64,000 bases of DNA from Quadrisphaera sp. INWT6 (GCF_015390235.1 NZ_VUOH01000003.1:248001-312000), one strand, 5' to 3'; counted from the first letter of the stretch, positions 8,851-18,525 are shown. Notes: generated from the letters alone by a model not told the origin. Made by a program: numbers and translations.

Positions 8851-11800
8851 GTGCACGACGACACCCGCCACGTCGAGAAGCGCGTCGAGCGCGTGCTCAA
8901 GGAGCGCATCGCGCCCGCGATCTACCGCGAGACCTCTCCGCTGGAGCTCGCCGTCTGGCACGTGCCCGGCGAGCCCGTGCCGGTGGCCGAGGCGCTGACC
9001 GCCACCTACGAGCCCTTCACCACCGGCTCGACGTGGGGCGCCCCCTGGTCCACCAGCTGGTTCACGCTGCGCGGCACCGTCCCCACCGCCTGGGCCGGCC
9101 AGCGCGTCGAGGCCGTCATCGACCTCGGCTTCGTCGGCGACTGGCCCGGCAACCAGGCCGAGGGCCTGGTCCACACCGCCGCGGGCGTGCCGGTCAAGGG
9201 CGTGGCCCCCCGCAACCAGTACGTGCCGATCGCGCGCCCCGCCGTGGGCGGGGAGTCCGTCGACCTGCTGCTCGAGGCCGCGGCCAACCCGGACATCCTG
9301 GCCAAGGGCATGCTGCCGACCCCGCTCGGCCACCCCGACACCGCCGGCCGCGACCCGATCTACACCTTTGCCAAGGCCGACCTCGCCGTCCTCGACGAGG
9401 ACGTCTACCACCTGGTCCTCGACGTCGAGGTGGCCCGCGAGCTGGCCGTCGAGCTCTCCCCGGCGACCCCCGCCGCGCCGAGCTGCTCCGCGCGCTCGAG
9501 CGCTGCATGGACGCCGTCGACCTGCAGGACGTCTCCGGCACCGCCGCCCGCGCCCGCGAGGTGCTCGCCCCGGCCCTCGCCAAGCCCGCCACCGCCAGCG
9601 CGCACGTCGTCTCCGCCGCCGGCCACGCGCACATCGACTCCGCCTGGCTGTGGCCGCTGCGTGAGACGATGCGCAAGAACAGCCGCACCTTCTCCAACGT
9701 CGCCGCCCTGGCGCAGGAGTACCCGGAGATGGTGTTCGCCTGCTCCTCCGCGCAGCAGTACGCGTGGACGCAGGAGCGCTACCCGGTGGTCTTCGAGCGC
9801 ATCAAGGAGGCCATCGCGGCCGGCACCTGGGCGCCCGTCGGCGGCCAGTGGGTCGAGGCCGACGGCAACCTGCCCGGCGGCGAGGCCCTGGCCCGCCAGA
9901 TCGTGGTCGGCACGAAGTTCTTCCGCGAGCAGCTCGGCGTCGAGCCCCACGGCGTGTGGCTGCCCGACTCCTTCGGCTACACCGCCGCCTACCCGCAGCT
10001 GGCGCGCCTGGCCGGGTTCGACTGGTTCCTCACGCAGAAGATCTCCTGGAACCAGACCAACAAGTTCCCCCACCACTCCTTCTGGTGGGAGGGCATCGAC
10101 GGGTCGCGTATCTTCACGCACTTCCCGCCCGCCGACACCTACAACGGCAACTTCGACGGCGCCGAGCTGGCCCACATCGTCAGGAACTTCCAGGACAAGG
10201 GCCGCGCGACGACGTCGCTGTACCCCTTCGGCCACGGCGACGGCGGCGGCGGCCCCACCCGCGAGATGATGGAGAAGGCCCGCCGCACGGCCGACCTCGA
10301 GGGCAGCCCCCGCGTCGTCGTCGAGCACCCGGACGACTTCTTCGCCCGCGCGAGGGCCGAGTACGCCGACGCCCCGGTCTGGTCGGGCGAGCTGTACCTG
10401 GAGCTGCACCGCGGCACCTACACCTCCCAGGCGCGCACCAAGCGCGGCAACCGCCGCAGCGAGCACCAGCTGCGCGAGGCCGAGCTGTGGGCCACGGCCG
10501 CGGCGCTCAGCTCCGGCAGCGCCGGCGGGGGCGCGTCCTACCCCGAGGCCGAGCTCGACGCGCTGTGGAAGACGGTGCTGCTGCACCAGTTCCACGACAT
10601 CCTCCCCGGCTCCTCCATCGCCTGGGTGCACCGCCAGGCCGAGGAGACCTACGGCCGCGTGGCCTCCGAGCTCCGTGCGCTGGTCGACGCCGCGGCGTCG
10701 TCGCTCGCCTCCCCGACGACCTCCGGCACCGGGCTGTCGCTGCTGAACACGGCTCCGCTGCCGTTCCGCGGCGTGGCGCTGCTGCCCGAGGGCACACCCG
10801 TGGTCGCCGACGGCGCCGCCGGGGCCCAGCGCCTGGCCGACGGTCGCGTCGCCGTCGCGGCCGCCGTCGACGCGCAGGCCGCCACCCCCCTCGACGACAC
10901 CGCGGGCTCCGCCGCTCCGGTCGGGGTCGAGCGCCGCGACGGCGGGTTCGTGCTCGACAACGGCGTGCTCCGCGTCGTCGTCGACGCCGACGGCCTGCTG
11001 CCCTCCGTCGTCGACGTGGCCGCCGGCCGCGAGCTCGTGGCCGCCGGCCGCCGGGCCAACCTGCTGCAGCTGCACACCGACTTCCCGAACGACTGGGACG
11101 CCTGGGACGTCGACGCGCACTACCGCCGCCAGGTCACCGACCTGACCGGCGCCGAGTCCGTCGAGCTGGTCGACGCCGGCCCGCTCGTCGCCACCGTGAA
11201 GGTCGTCCGGGCGTTCGGCGCCTCCCGCCTGGAGCAGCTGCTCGTGCTGCGCGCCGGGTCGGACCGCCTCGAGGTGGAGACCGAGGTCGACTGGCACGAG
11301 CGCGAGAAGATGCTCAAGGCCGCCTTCCCGCTCGACGTGCACGCCGACCGCTTCTCCTCCGAGATCCAGTTCGGGCACGTGGTGCGCCCCACGCACACCA
11401 ACACCAGCTGGGACGCCGCCCGCTTCGAGGTCTCGGCGCACCGCTGGGTGCACGTGGGCGAGCCGGGCGCCGGCGTCGTCGTCGCCAACGACTCCACCTA
11501 CGGCCACGACGTCACCCGCGACGCCGTCGGCGGCGGTCCCGGGGAGCCGGCGAGCACCTGCACCACGGTGCGGCTGTCGCTGCTGCGCGCCCCCCGCGTG
11601 CCGGACCCCGAGGCCGACCAGGGCACCCACCGCTTCACCTACGCGGTGGCCCCTGCCGAGACCCCGGTGCAGGCGCTGCGCCACGGCTACGAGCTGAACC
11701 TCCCGCTGCGCGCGGTGGCCGGCTCGGTGTCGGTGCCGTCCGTGGCGGCGACCGCGCGCGGGACCGCGCTCGTGGAGTCGGTGCGCCTGGCCAGCGACGC

Positions 11801-12020
11801 CTCCGGCGACGTGCTGCTGCGCGTCTACGAGCCCAGCGGTGCCCGGGGTGCGAGCACCCTGCGGCTGGGCTTCCCGGCGGCGTCGGTGCACGTGGCCGAC
11901 CTGCACGGCACGGCCCTCGCGGGCGAGCGGGCCGAGCAGCTGGAGGTCTCCTCCGACAGCGAGGTGCAGCTCGCGCTGCGCCCGTTCCAGGTGCTCACGC
12001 TGCGCGTCGCGCGCGCCTGA
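8851..12020 (+). CDS. Alpha-mannosidase GH38, interrupted by one missing base
   Basis: The GTG at 8851 has AGGAG at 8840-8844. The N-terminal domain reads in one frame to about 9461, then continues in a second frame to 12020. Restoring one C in the 9458-9461 run gives a continuous protein of about 1056 residues, normal for GH38. Catalytic features are intact: zinc ligands in AGHAHIDSAWLWP, the nucleophile Asp in LPDSFGY, and LHQFHDILPGSS. The enzyme removes alpha-mannosyl residues, probably in the cytosol since no signal peptide is seen. The gene lies 50 bp after the DeoR gene and is followed by a fucosidase, suggesting use of mannose- and fucose-bearing glycans. The break is most likely a sequencing deletion. 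Confidence 0.9.
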
Positions 12021-12091
12021 GCCCCCTCTGACCAGCGGTCGGGTCCGACGCCACCGGCTCGGGCCCGGCCGCTGCCCCACCCCTCCTCCCC

Positions 12092-12146
12092 GTGGTCATG
12101 GACGTCCGGAGCACGTTCCCCTTGTGATCATGGGCTTCCGGAACAC
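12092..12146. promoter_or_regulatory. Paired direct repeats upstream of the fucosidase gene
   Basis: Two 23-bp repeats (12092-12114 and 12124-12146) match at 19 positions and start 32 bp apart, about three helical turns. Each contains GTGRTCATGG and TCCGGARCAC. The pair ends 16 bp before the ATG at 12162. It could be a tandem operator, or a member of the GATCATG repeat family seen elsewhere in the window. Confidence 0.35.
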
Positions 12147-12161
12147 CCGCGGAGGCACGCG

Positions 12162-13538
12162 ATGGCCATGTTCGACCCCAGCGCGCAGCGGCCCGAGGCC
12201 TACCAGCGCTTCGTCCGCCCGGTGCCCCGGTGGTACCGCGACGCGGGCCTCGGGATCTTCGTGCACTGGGGCGCGTACTCCGTACCCGCCTGGGCGGTCC
12301 CGCTCGGCGAGCACGGCACCCACCACGACGACTGGTTCCTGAAGAACCCGTACGCGGAGTGGTACATGAACACCCTCCGCATCCCGGGCTCCCCGGCGGC
12401 GCAGCACCACCGCGACGTCCACGGCGGCGTGCCCTACGACGACCTGCTCGACTCCTGGCGCGCCGAGGCCTTCGACGCCGACGCGCTGGTGGCCCTCTTC
12501 GCGCGGGTCGGTGCCCGCTACGTGGTGCCGACCACCAAGCACCACGACGGCATCACCCTCTGGGACGCCCCCGGCACGGGCACCCGCAACACCGTCGCGC
12601 GCGGACCGCGCCGCGACCTGGTCCGGGAGCTCGAGCGCGCCACCCGGGCCGCCGGGCTCCGCTTCGGCGTCTACTACTCCGGCGGGCTCGACTGGCACGC
12701 CGCCGACACCGGGCCGATCTGGGACGCCGACGACGACTCCGGTGAGCGTCCCCTCGGCGCGGAGTACGCCGCGTACGCCACCGCCCACGTGCGCGACCTC
12801 GTCGAGCGCTACGCCCCCGACGTGCTGTGGGGCGACATCGACTGGCCCGACGCCGGCAAGCCCGAGGGGCCGGGCTCCTTCACGCACGTGCTCGACGCGT
12901 TCTACGCGCGCAACCCCGAGGGCGTCGTCAACGACCGCTGGGGCCTGACGCACTGGGACTTCCGCACCAGCGAGTACCAGGCCGGCACCGCCCTCGAGGG
13001 CGAGGGGGCGTGGGAGAACTGCCGCGGCATCGGCCTGTCGTTCGGGTACAACCGCGTCGAGGGTCCCGAGCACCACCTCGACGGTCCGGCCGCCGTGCGC
13101 CACCTCGTCGACGTCGTCTCCCGCGGCGGCAACCTCCTGCTGAACGTCGGGCCGGACGCCGCGGGGCGGATCCCCGAGCTGCAGCTGCGGTGCCTGGAGG
13201 GCCTGGCGGCGTGGATGGAGGTCAACCGCGTCGCGGTCCACGACACCCGGCCGCTCCCCGCCGACGTGGCCGGCGGCGCTGCCGACGAGCCGTGGGTCCG
13301 GTGGACGGCGGGCGCCGACGGGGGCACGGCCTTCGCCGTCGTCGACGTCGAGGGGGGACGGGTCCGGCTCGCGGCGCGCGCCGACGCGCTCGCCCTGGGG
13401 TGCGCCCGCCTGCTCAGCGGCGGCCCGGCGACCCTGACCGCCGTCGACGGCGGCGTCGAGCTCGACCTCGGCGCCGGACGGCCGGCGGACGCCCCGGCCG
13501 GGCCGCTGGTGGTGGAGGTCCCCCTGCGCGGCCGCTGA
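12162..13538 (+). CDS. Alpha-L-fucosidase, GH29
   Basis: A 458-residue GH29 enzyme that releases alpha-L-fucose. Diagnostic stretches are RWYRDAGLGIFVHWGAYSVP at the N-terminus, VPTTKHHDGITLWD, and DVLWGDIDWPD, whose Asp is the expected nucleophile. A small C-terminal beta domain follows from about residue 350. The ATG has GGAGG 8 bases upstream. No signal peptide is seen, so it acts on imported oligosaccharides. It is transcribed with or just after the GH38 gene. Confidence 0.93.
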   Translation: MAMFDPSAQRPEAYQRFVRPVPRWYRDAGLGIFVHWGAYSVPAWAVPLGEHGTHHDDWFLKNPYAEWYMNTLRIPGSPAAQHHRDVHGGVPYDDLLDSWRAEAFDADALVALFARVGARYVVPTTKHHDGITLWDAPGTGTRNTVARGPRRDLVRELERATRAAGLRFGVYYSGGLDWHAADTGPIWDADDDSGERPLGAEYAAYATAHVRDLVERYAPDVLWGDIDWPDAGKPEGPGSFTHVLDAFYARNPEGVVNDRWGLTHWDFRTSEYQAGTALEGEGAWENCRGIGLSFGYNRVEGPEHHLDGPAAVRHLVDVVSRGGNLLLNVGPDAAGRIPELQLRCLEGLAAWMEVNRVAVHDTRPLPADVAGGAADEPWVRWTAGADGGTAFAVVDVEGGRVRLAARADALALGCARLLSGGPATLTAVDGGVELDLGAGRPADAPAGPLVVEVPLRGR

Positions 13539-13559
13539 CCGCGGTTCAGCCGCCGCCCG

Positions 13560-14783
13560 TCAGAAGGCGCGGGTCAGCACCGCGGGCGGGCCCGCGAAGA
13601 CCCCGCGCAGCAGCGCCGCCGTGGCCGCGTCGCACGCGATGCGGCCACGGGCGCGGGCCCGCACCGGGTCGAGGTGGCCGGTGAAGACCGAGCCCAGGTC
13701 GGCGAGGCCGAGCTCCACCACGGGAGCGTCCGGCGCGACAGCACCGGTGCGCGCCCGGCCGGAGCCCACGCCCAGCCCCACCTCGACGGGCCCACCCGCG
13801 GATCCGGTCACCCGCAGCCGCACCTCGGCGGTCGTGCCGGGCGCGTACCCGCGCTGCGCCAGCGCAGCCGCCGGGTCGAGCAGGCGCAGCATCCAGGTGC
13901 CGTCCTCGACCGGGGCGACCAGCCGCTCGAGCGACTCCTCCAGCAGCCCGCCCGGGAGCACCAGCGCCTCGACCAGCGGGGCCGCGGGCACGTCCGCGAC
14001 GGCGTACCGCCACAGCGCCACCTCGTCGTCGGGGGTCTCCCCCACCAGGTCGCGGACGACGCCGTCGTACGTGGCGCCGGGCACCGACGGCGGCCTGCGG
14101 TGCACGACGCACCACCCCGTGACGCGACCGCCGCGCTCGAGCACCCAGGAGCCCGCCTCGCTGACGTCCTCCGCCGGTCCTCCGGGGAGCCGGCGGTGGT
14201 CGAGGGTGCCGTCCAGCACCGCCGCGCGGCGCTCGACGAGGTCGGCGACGGCCGCGGCGTCGTCGGGCGCGGTCGGCCTGACCACGAGCGCGGCCCCGCC
14301 GCGGGGCACCCGGGGCAGGTCCGCGAGCAGCTCGCGGACCCGCAGCGCGTGCACGGGGCGGCGACCGGCGACCCCGAAGCCGTGGGCGCGGTAGAAGCGG
14401 TGCGTCGACGGGACGAGGGCGGCGACGACGGCACCCGAGGCCGCGGCGGCCTCGAGCGCGCTCTCGAGCAGCGCGCCCCCCAGACCCCGGCCCCGGTGTG
14501 CGGGGTCGACCGCCACGGAGGAGACGGCGGCGCCGAGGAGCCGTGCGCCTCCGAACCACTGGCCCCGCAGCCGCACGGTCACCGTGCCGACGACGGCGCC
14601 GCCGCCGTCGTCCACCGCGACGACCCGGAGCTCCCCCGGGTCGGCGACCACCGCCGGTGCGACCCGGTCGTGCTCGCTCAGCGCACCGGGACGCGGCCCG
14701 GGCGTGCTGGAGGAGAAGACCGCCGCCGCGAGCCGCTCCGCGGCCGCCACCTCGCGCCCCTCCGCACCCCTGACCGTGATCAT
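13560..14783 (-). CDS. GNAT N-acetyltransferase of the Eis type
   Basis: A 407-residue protein with an N-terminal GNAT fold and acetyl-CoA site (SSVAVDPAHRGRGLGGALLES, about residues 90-115), a second GNAT-like domain, and a C-terminal SCP2-like domain. This tripartite build and length match the Eis (enhanced intracellular survival) family, hexameric acetyltransferases that acetylate amines. Motif HRFYRAHGFGVAG is also conserved. The ATG lies inside the left arm of a palindrome (14774-14829), so expression may be affected by that structure. The gene is convergent with GH29. Confidence 0.85.
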   Translation of the reverse strand: MITVRGAEGREVAAAERLAAAVFSSSTPGPRPGALSEHDRVAPAVVADPGELRVVAVDDGGGAVVGTVTVRLRGQWFGGARLLGAAVSSVAVDPAHRGRGLGGALLESALEAAAASGAVVAALVPSTHRFYRAHGFGVAGRRPVHALRVRELLADLPRVPRGGAALVVRPTAPDDAAAVADLVERRAAVLDGTLDHRRLPGGPAEDVSEAGSWVLERGGRVTGWCVVHRRPPSVPGATYDGVVRDLVGETPDDEVALWRYAVADVPAAPLVEALVLPGGLLEESLERLVAPVEDGTWMLRLLDPAAALAQRGYAPGTTAEVRLRVTGSAGGPVEVGLGVGSGRARTGAVAPDAPVVELGLADLGSVFTGHLDPVRARARGRIACDAATAALLRGVFAGPPAVLTRAF

Positions 14784-14829
14784 GGACGCTCGCCACCCCC
14801 GGCGAGGTGGCGGAGGCCCATGATCACGG
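14774..14829. repeat. Nested palindrome with GTGATCATGG arms
   Basis: The arms CCGTGATCATGG (14774-14785) and CCATGATCACGG (14818-14829) are perfect complements. Inside them CTCGCC and GGCGAG form a second stem. The element covers the start codon of the GNAT gene and lies 15 bp past the stop of the GH4 gene. It could act as a terminator for GH4, as an operator, or as a dispersed palindromic repeat related to those near 12092, 34015 and 51831. Confidence 0.5.
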
Positions 14830-14843
14830 TTGGGGGGACGGGG

Positions 14844-16220
14844 TCAGCAGGAGTGGGCGTCACCGGTGGCGGACAGGGCGGCCGCCACCGCCGGGATCTC
14901 GCGGGTGTACCCGTCGAGCAGCTGGCGCGCCCGGGGCAGCGACTGGACCAGCGGGTGCAGCGCGAACGCCTTCTCCGCCAGGGCGCGCGACCCGGACAGC
15001 GCGGCGTCGATCGTGTAGCGCTCGCACGCCTTGAGCTGCTGCATGAGCCCGAGCTGGTGCAGGTCGGGCTGCGTGACGGCCTGGCGCTCCATGCCGGACG
15101 CCGAGACGCGCACCGGGACCTCGACGACGGCGTCGTCGGGCATCCCGGTGACCGCGCCGCCGTTGCGGACGTTGAGGATCAGCGTGGCCGGCTCGTCGCG
15201 GGAGACCGCGCGCATCACCGACAGCGCGACGCCCGCGTAGCCGTCGTCGCCCTGGAAGGGGCTGTCCTCGGCGTCGGCGACGTGGTCGTCGGGCTTGGCC
15301 TCGGCCATGTAGGTGGCGCTGCGGGCGGCGGAGGTGTCCTGCCAGAAGCGCCAGGGGTCCTCGGCGGAGGCGACGCGGGAGAAGAAGTCGGCCTGGTCGA
15401 CCACCAGCTGCTCGCCGCGGGTGCGGGGCCGCTCGAGGATGGCGGGCACGGCGTCGCGGTTGCAGTAGTAGTAGTAGAGGTACTCGTTGGGGATCGCGCC
15501 GAGCATGCGCAGGGCGTCGACGCCGAAGACGGCGCCCTCCTCGAGGGAGCCGAGCAGCTCGTCGTCGGCCAGCACGCGCGGCAGCACGTCCTCGCCGCGG
15601 TGCAGCACCCGGCGCAGCCAGCCCAGGTGGTTCAGCCCGGCGTAGTCGAGCACGACCTCGCGGGGGTCGATGCCGAGGCCGGCGGCCAGGCGGCGGCCCA
15701 GGCCCGAGGGGGTGTCGCAGATGCCGACGGCGCGGTCGCCCAGCACCCGCTGCAGGGCCTCGGTGATCATGCCGGCCGGGTTCGTGAAGTTGATCATCAC
15801 GGCGCGCGGCGCGACGGCGGCCACGCGCTCGGCGATCGCCGTCATGACCGGCACGGTGCGCAGGCCGTAGGAGATGCCGCCGGGGCCGACGGTCTCCTGG
15901 CCGAGCAGGCCCAGGGCGAGCGCCACGCGCTCGTCGGCCACGCGGCCGGCGAGCCCGCCGACGCGGATGGCGGAGAAGATGAAGTCGGCGTCCTCGAGAG
16001 CGGCGTCGAGGTCGGTGGTGGCGTGCACCACCGGCGCGGCCTCGGGGTGGGGGCTGCGCCGGGCGGCCGCCGCCAGGATCGCGCGGACGGCGTCGAGCCG
16101 GTCGGCGGTGACGTCGTACAGCCACACCTCGGTGATGCGGGGGCTGCCGGAGTCGGCCAGGAGGGCGCGGTAGACGTCGGGGACGCGGAAGCCGCCGCCG
16201 CCGAGCACGGTGAGCTTCAT
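14844..16220 (-). CDS. 6-phospho-beta-glucosidase, GH4 family
   Basis: A 458-residue NAD-dependent glycosidase of family GH4. The N-terminal Rossmann motif is LTVLGGGGFRVP, the metal/substrate Cys lies in GICDTPSGLGRR, and the metal His in GLNHLGWLRR. GH4 enzymes oxidise the substrate at C3 and need NAD and a divalent metal; this Cys/His pattern is that of the 6-phospho-beta-glucosidase branch (CelF/LicH), though other hexosides are possible. The ATG at 16220 overlaps the stop of the DeoR gene (ATGA), so the two are coupled. A long open stretch upstream in frame overlaps that regulator and is not used. Confidence 0.93.
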   Translation of the reverse strand: MKLTVLGGGGFRVPDVYRALLADSGSPRITEVWLYDVTADRLDAVRAILAAAARRSPHPEAAPVVHATTDLDAALEDADFIFSAIRVGGLAGRVADERVALALGLLGQETVGPGGISYGLRTVPVMTAIAERVAAVAPRAVMINFTNPAGMITEALQRVLGDRAVGICDTPSGLGRRLAAGLGIDPREVVLDYAGLNHLGWLRRVLHRGEDVLPRVLADDELLGSLEEGAVFGVDALRMLGAIPNEYLYYYYCNRDAVPAILERPRTRGEQLVVDQADFFSRVASAEDPWRFWQDTSAARSATYMAEAKPDDHVADAEDSPFQGDDGYAGVALSVMRAVSRDEPATLILNVRNGGAVTGMPDDAVVEVPVRVSASGMERQAVTQPDLHQLGLMQQLKACERYTIDAALSGSRALAEKAFALHPLVQSLPRARQLLDGYTREIPAVAAALSATGDAHSC

Positions 16221-17017
16221 GCGAGCACCACCCGTCCGCCGGCCGCGGTCACGCGGTCGAGGGCGGACTGCGGCGCGCCGTCGGTGGTGACGAGCACGTC
16301 GACCGCCTCCAGCGACGTGGTCTGCAGCGACCCGGTGCCGGGGAACTTCGCTCGCGAGGTGAGCAGGACGGTCTGCTGGGCCGCAGCCACGAGGGCCTCC
16401 TTCGTCGGTGCCTCCACCGACATGTCGTCGACGACGCGGCCGTCCGGCCGCACCCCAGTGCACGAGAGGAACGCCAGGTCGCAGCTGATGCTGGCGAGCG
16501 CCTGCAGCGTCAGCGGCCCGACGAGGGTCTGGAAGTTGCGGCGCACCTGGCCGCCGAGCAGCACGACCTCGACGGCGTCGTCACCGCGCAGCTCGTCGAG
16601 CACGGCGAGGTTCGCCGTGATCACGGTGACGCGGCGCCCCGCCAGGTGGCGGGCGAGCAGCGGCGTGGTGGTGCCGATGTCGAGGGCGACGACGGCGCCG
16701 TCGGGCACCAGCGCGGCGGCGGCCCGCCCGAGGGCGGCCTTCTCGTCGGCGTCGGTGGCCGCGGTGCTCGCCCACGGGGCCTCGACGCTTCCCTCGCTGG
16801 TGCGGCTGATCTCCTGCCCGCCGCGCGACAGGAGCACCGCGCCGCCGTGGGTGCGGCGCAGCTCGCCGCGGGCGTCGAGCTCGTGGAGGTCGCGCCGGAC
16901 GGTGGACGCGCTGACGCCCATGGCGAGCGCCAGGTCGTTGACGGAGGCGAACCTGTCGGCGTCCAGCCGCTCGAGGATGCGGCCATGCCGCTCCTGTGTC
17001 TGCACGTCCTCAGTCAA
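16217..17017 (-). CDS. DeoR/GlpR-family transcriptional regulator
   Basis: A 266-residue regulator with an N-terminal helix-turn-helix (SVNDLALAMGVSASTVRRDL) and a C-terminal DeoR sensor (VALDIGTTTPLLARHL; KEALVAAAQQTVLLTSRAKF). It is cotranscribed with GH4 and divergent from a PfkB kinase. The start at 17017 is a TTG; a GTG at 17005 gives the more usual N-terminus (QTQERHGRIL) but has a poorly spaced ribosome site. It probably represses both divergent units until a phosphosugar accumulates. Confidence 0.9.
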   Translation of the reverse strand: MTEDVQTQERHGRILERLDADRFASVNDLALAMGVSASTVRRDLHELDARGELRRTHGGAVLLSRGGQEISRTSEGSVEAPWASTAATDADEKAALGRAAAALVPDGAVVALDIGTTTPLLARHLAGRRVTVITANLAVLDELRGDDAVEVVLLGGQVRRNFQTLVGPLTLQALASISCDLAFLSCTGVRPDGRVVDDMSVEAPTKEALVAAAQQTVLLTSRAKFPGTGSLQTTSLEAVDVLVTTDGAPQSALDRVTAAGGRVVLA

Positions 17018-17090
17018 CTGCTCTGCGCACTTTCAGTCAAGTGATCAGCGACATGGCGGCGCGTGCGCGTTTTCGCGCACCTGTGCCATG
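17010..17090. promoter_or_regulatory. Divergent control region: direct repeats and hairpin
   Basis: The direct repeats TCAGTCAASTG lie at 17010-17020 and 17033-17043, 23 bp apart. They are followed by an inverted repeat GTGCGCG-TTTT-CGCGCAC at 17063-17080, flanked by CATGGC/GCCATG (17052-17057 and 17085-17090). The repeats sit between the DeoR and PfkB starts and are candidate operators for the DeoR protein; the hairpin touches the kinase start codon. Confidence 0.4.
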
Positions 17091-18104
17091 CTCGGCCGCG
17101 TGAGCGAGCACCCCGGCACGAGCTGCGACCTGGCCTTCCTCGGCCCCGTCTACGTCGACCTGGTGATGACCGGGTTCGACGCCCTCCCGGTGCTCGGCTC
17201 CGAGGTCCACGCCACCGCGATGCACCTCTCCCCCGGGGGCACCGCCACGCGCGCCGTCGCCGCCGCCCGCCTCGGGGCGCGCACCGCCCTGCTCAGCCTC
17301 GCCGGGCACGACCTCTTCGGCGACCGCCTCGTGGCCGACCTGCAGCAGCTGGCGCCCGCCGGCCTCGACCTCACCGGCCTCGTGCGCAGCGACGCCACCC
17401 CCACTCCCGTCTCGGTGGCCGTCGTCGCCGGCGGCGACCGCACCTTCCTCACCTACGAGCAGCCGCGGTGGGCCTCGCCCGTGCAGCTGCCCGACTGGCG
17501 CGCGACCCCCCGCTCGCTGCACCTGGACGTCTCCGACCCCGTGCCCGCCTGGGTGAGCGGTCTGCGCTCCGCCGGCACCGAGCTGGTCGGCGGGGTCGGC
17601 TTCGTCGACGACGCCGGCTGGGGCGAGCGCCTGCGCCGCCACCTCGCCGACGTCGACGTCTTCGTCCCCAACGACGACGAGGCCCAGCGGGCCACCGGCA
17701 CCCCCACCCCCGAGGCCGCCGCCGCGGCGCTGGCGGAGCACGTCGGCGTCGCCGTCGTCACCCGCGGGGCGCGCGGCGCGGTGGCGGCCGGCGCCCAGGG
17801 CTGGGTGGAGGTCGACGGCGCGGGCCCGGAGGTCCTGGGCTCCCTGGCCGCCGAGCCCGTGGTCGACACCACCGGCGCCGGCGACGTCTTCGCCGCGGCG
17901 CTCATGGCCGGCGGGCTGGAGGGCTGGTCGCTCACCCAGCGCGTGGAGGCCGCGGTGCTGTGCTCCGGGCTGGCCGTGCGCCGTCCGGGCGGCGCGAGCG
18001 GCGCCCCCGACGCCGCCGCCCTGCGCACGTGGTGGGACGCCGCCCCCGCCGAGGGCCGGCGCCGCCTGGCGCACCTCGAGGCGTGGGTCACGCGGGGCGC
18101 CTGA
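17088..18104 (+). CDS. PfkB-family carbohydrate kinase
   Basis: A 338-residue ribokinase-fold sugar kinase. It has the N-terminal glycine motif MHLSPGGTATRAVAAARLGA and the C-terminal PfkB signature VDTTGAGDVFAAAL, whose Asp is the catalytic base. It phosphorylates a sugar or nucleoside with ATP in the cytosol. The ATG at 17088 lies in the hairpin; a GTG at 17100 is an alternative. It is divergent from deoR-GH4, so it may phosphorylate the sugar made or imported by that route. It overlaps the next, convergent gene by 17 bp. Confidence 0.88.
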   Translation: MLGRVSEHPGTSCDLAFLGPVYVDLVMTGFDALPVLGSEVHATAMHLSPGGTATRAVAAARLGARTALLSLAGHDLFGDRLVADLQQLAPAGLDLTGLVRSDATPTPVSVAVVAGGDRTFLTYEQPRWASPVQLPDWRATPRSLHLDVSDPVPAWVSGLRSAGTELVGGVGFVDDAGWGERLRRHLADVDVFVPNDDEAQRATGTPTPEAAAAALAEHVGVAVVTRGARGAVAAGAQGWVEVDGAGPEVLGSLAAEPVVDTTGAGDVFAAALMAGGLEGWSLTQRVEAAVLCSGLAVRRPGGASGAPDAAALRTWWDAAPAEGRRRLAHLEAWVTRGA

Positions 18105-18525
18105 GCGCCAGCGCCTCCAGCCGGGCCAGCGTCTCGCGGTTGCGGGCGTCGATCGTGACGTGCCGCAGCGGCGCGGGCACGAGCGCTCCCGGCCCGGCCA
18201 CCGCGTCCTCGGTCAGGGAGACGAGGGTGCCGCCGTCGCGCGGCTCCAGGGCGAAGACCACCCGGGCCTCCCCCAGCGGCCAGCCCCGCGCCGTCACCAC
18301 GAGGCGGCGGGGCGCGTCGGCCTCCTCGCAGCGCGTCTCGCCCTCGCGCTGGAGCGGCCAGGCGCCGACGGTCGGCAGCAGCCGGGCCCCGGGGGCGGGC
18401 CAGCGCGGGTCGACGGCGCGCACGTGCGTCGACCCGACCACGAAGCCCGCGTAGGACCAGCCGTCCGCCAGCACCGCCCAGACCGCTCCGGGCTGCGCCG
18501 CCACCCACCGCTGCTGCGTCCCCAC
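18088..18525 (-). CDS. SRPBCC (START-like) family protein
   Basis: A 145-residue single-domain protein with the polyketide-cyclase/START-like fold pattern: QPGAVWAVLADGWSYAGFVVGS at the N-terminus and a long C-terminal helix (VTIDARNRETLARLEALA). Members bind hydrophobic ligands; no specific function can be given. Its 3' end overlaps the PfkB gene on the other strand. Confidence 0.8.
   Translation of the reverse strand: MGTQQRWVAAQPGAVWAVLADGWSYAGFVVGSTHVRAVDPRWPAPGARLLPTVGAWPLQREGETRCEEADAPRRLVVTARGWPLGEARVVFALEPRDGGTLVSLTEDAVAGPGALVPAPLRHVTIDARNRETLARLEALALRRPA

Noticed and set aside
9450-9475. Real pseudogenisation of the GH38 gene
   Set aside because: All catalytic motifs downstream are intact and in one frame, and a single C restores the protein; decay would leave more damage.
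13674-17087. Long plus-strand frame running 3.4 kb before the PfkB kinase
   Set aside because: It is antisense to the GNAT, GH4 and DeoR genes and has no recognisable domain; only the part from 17088 is a real gene.
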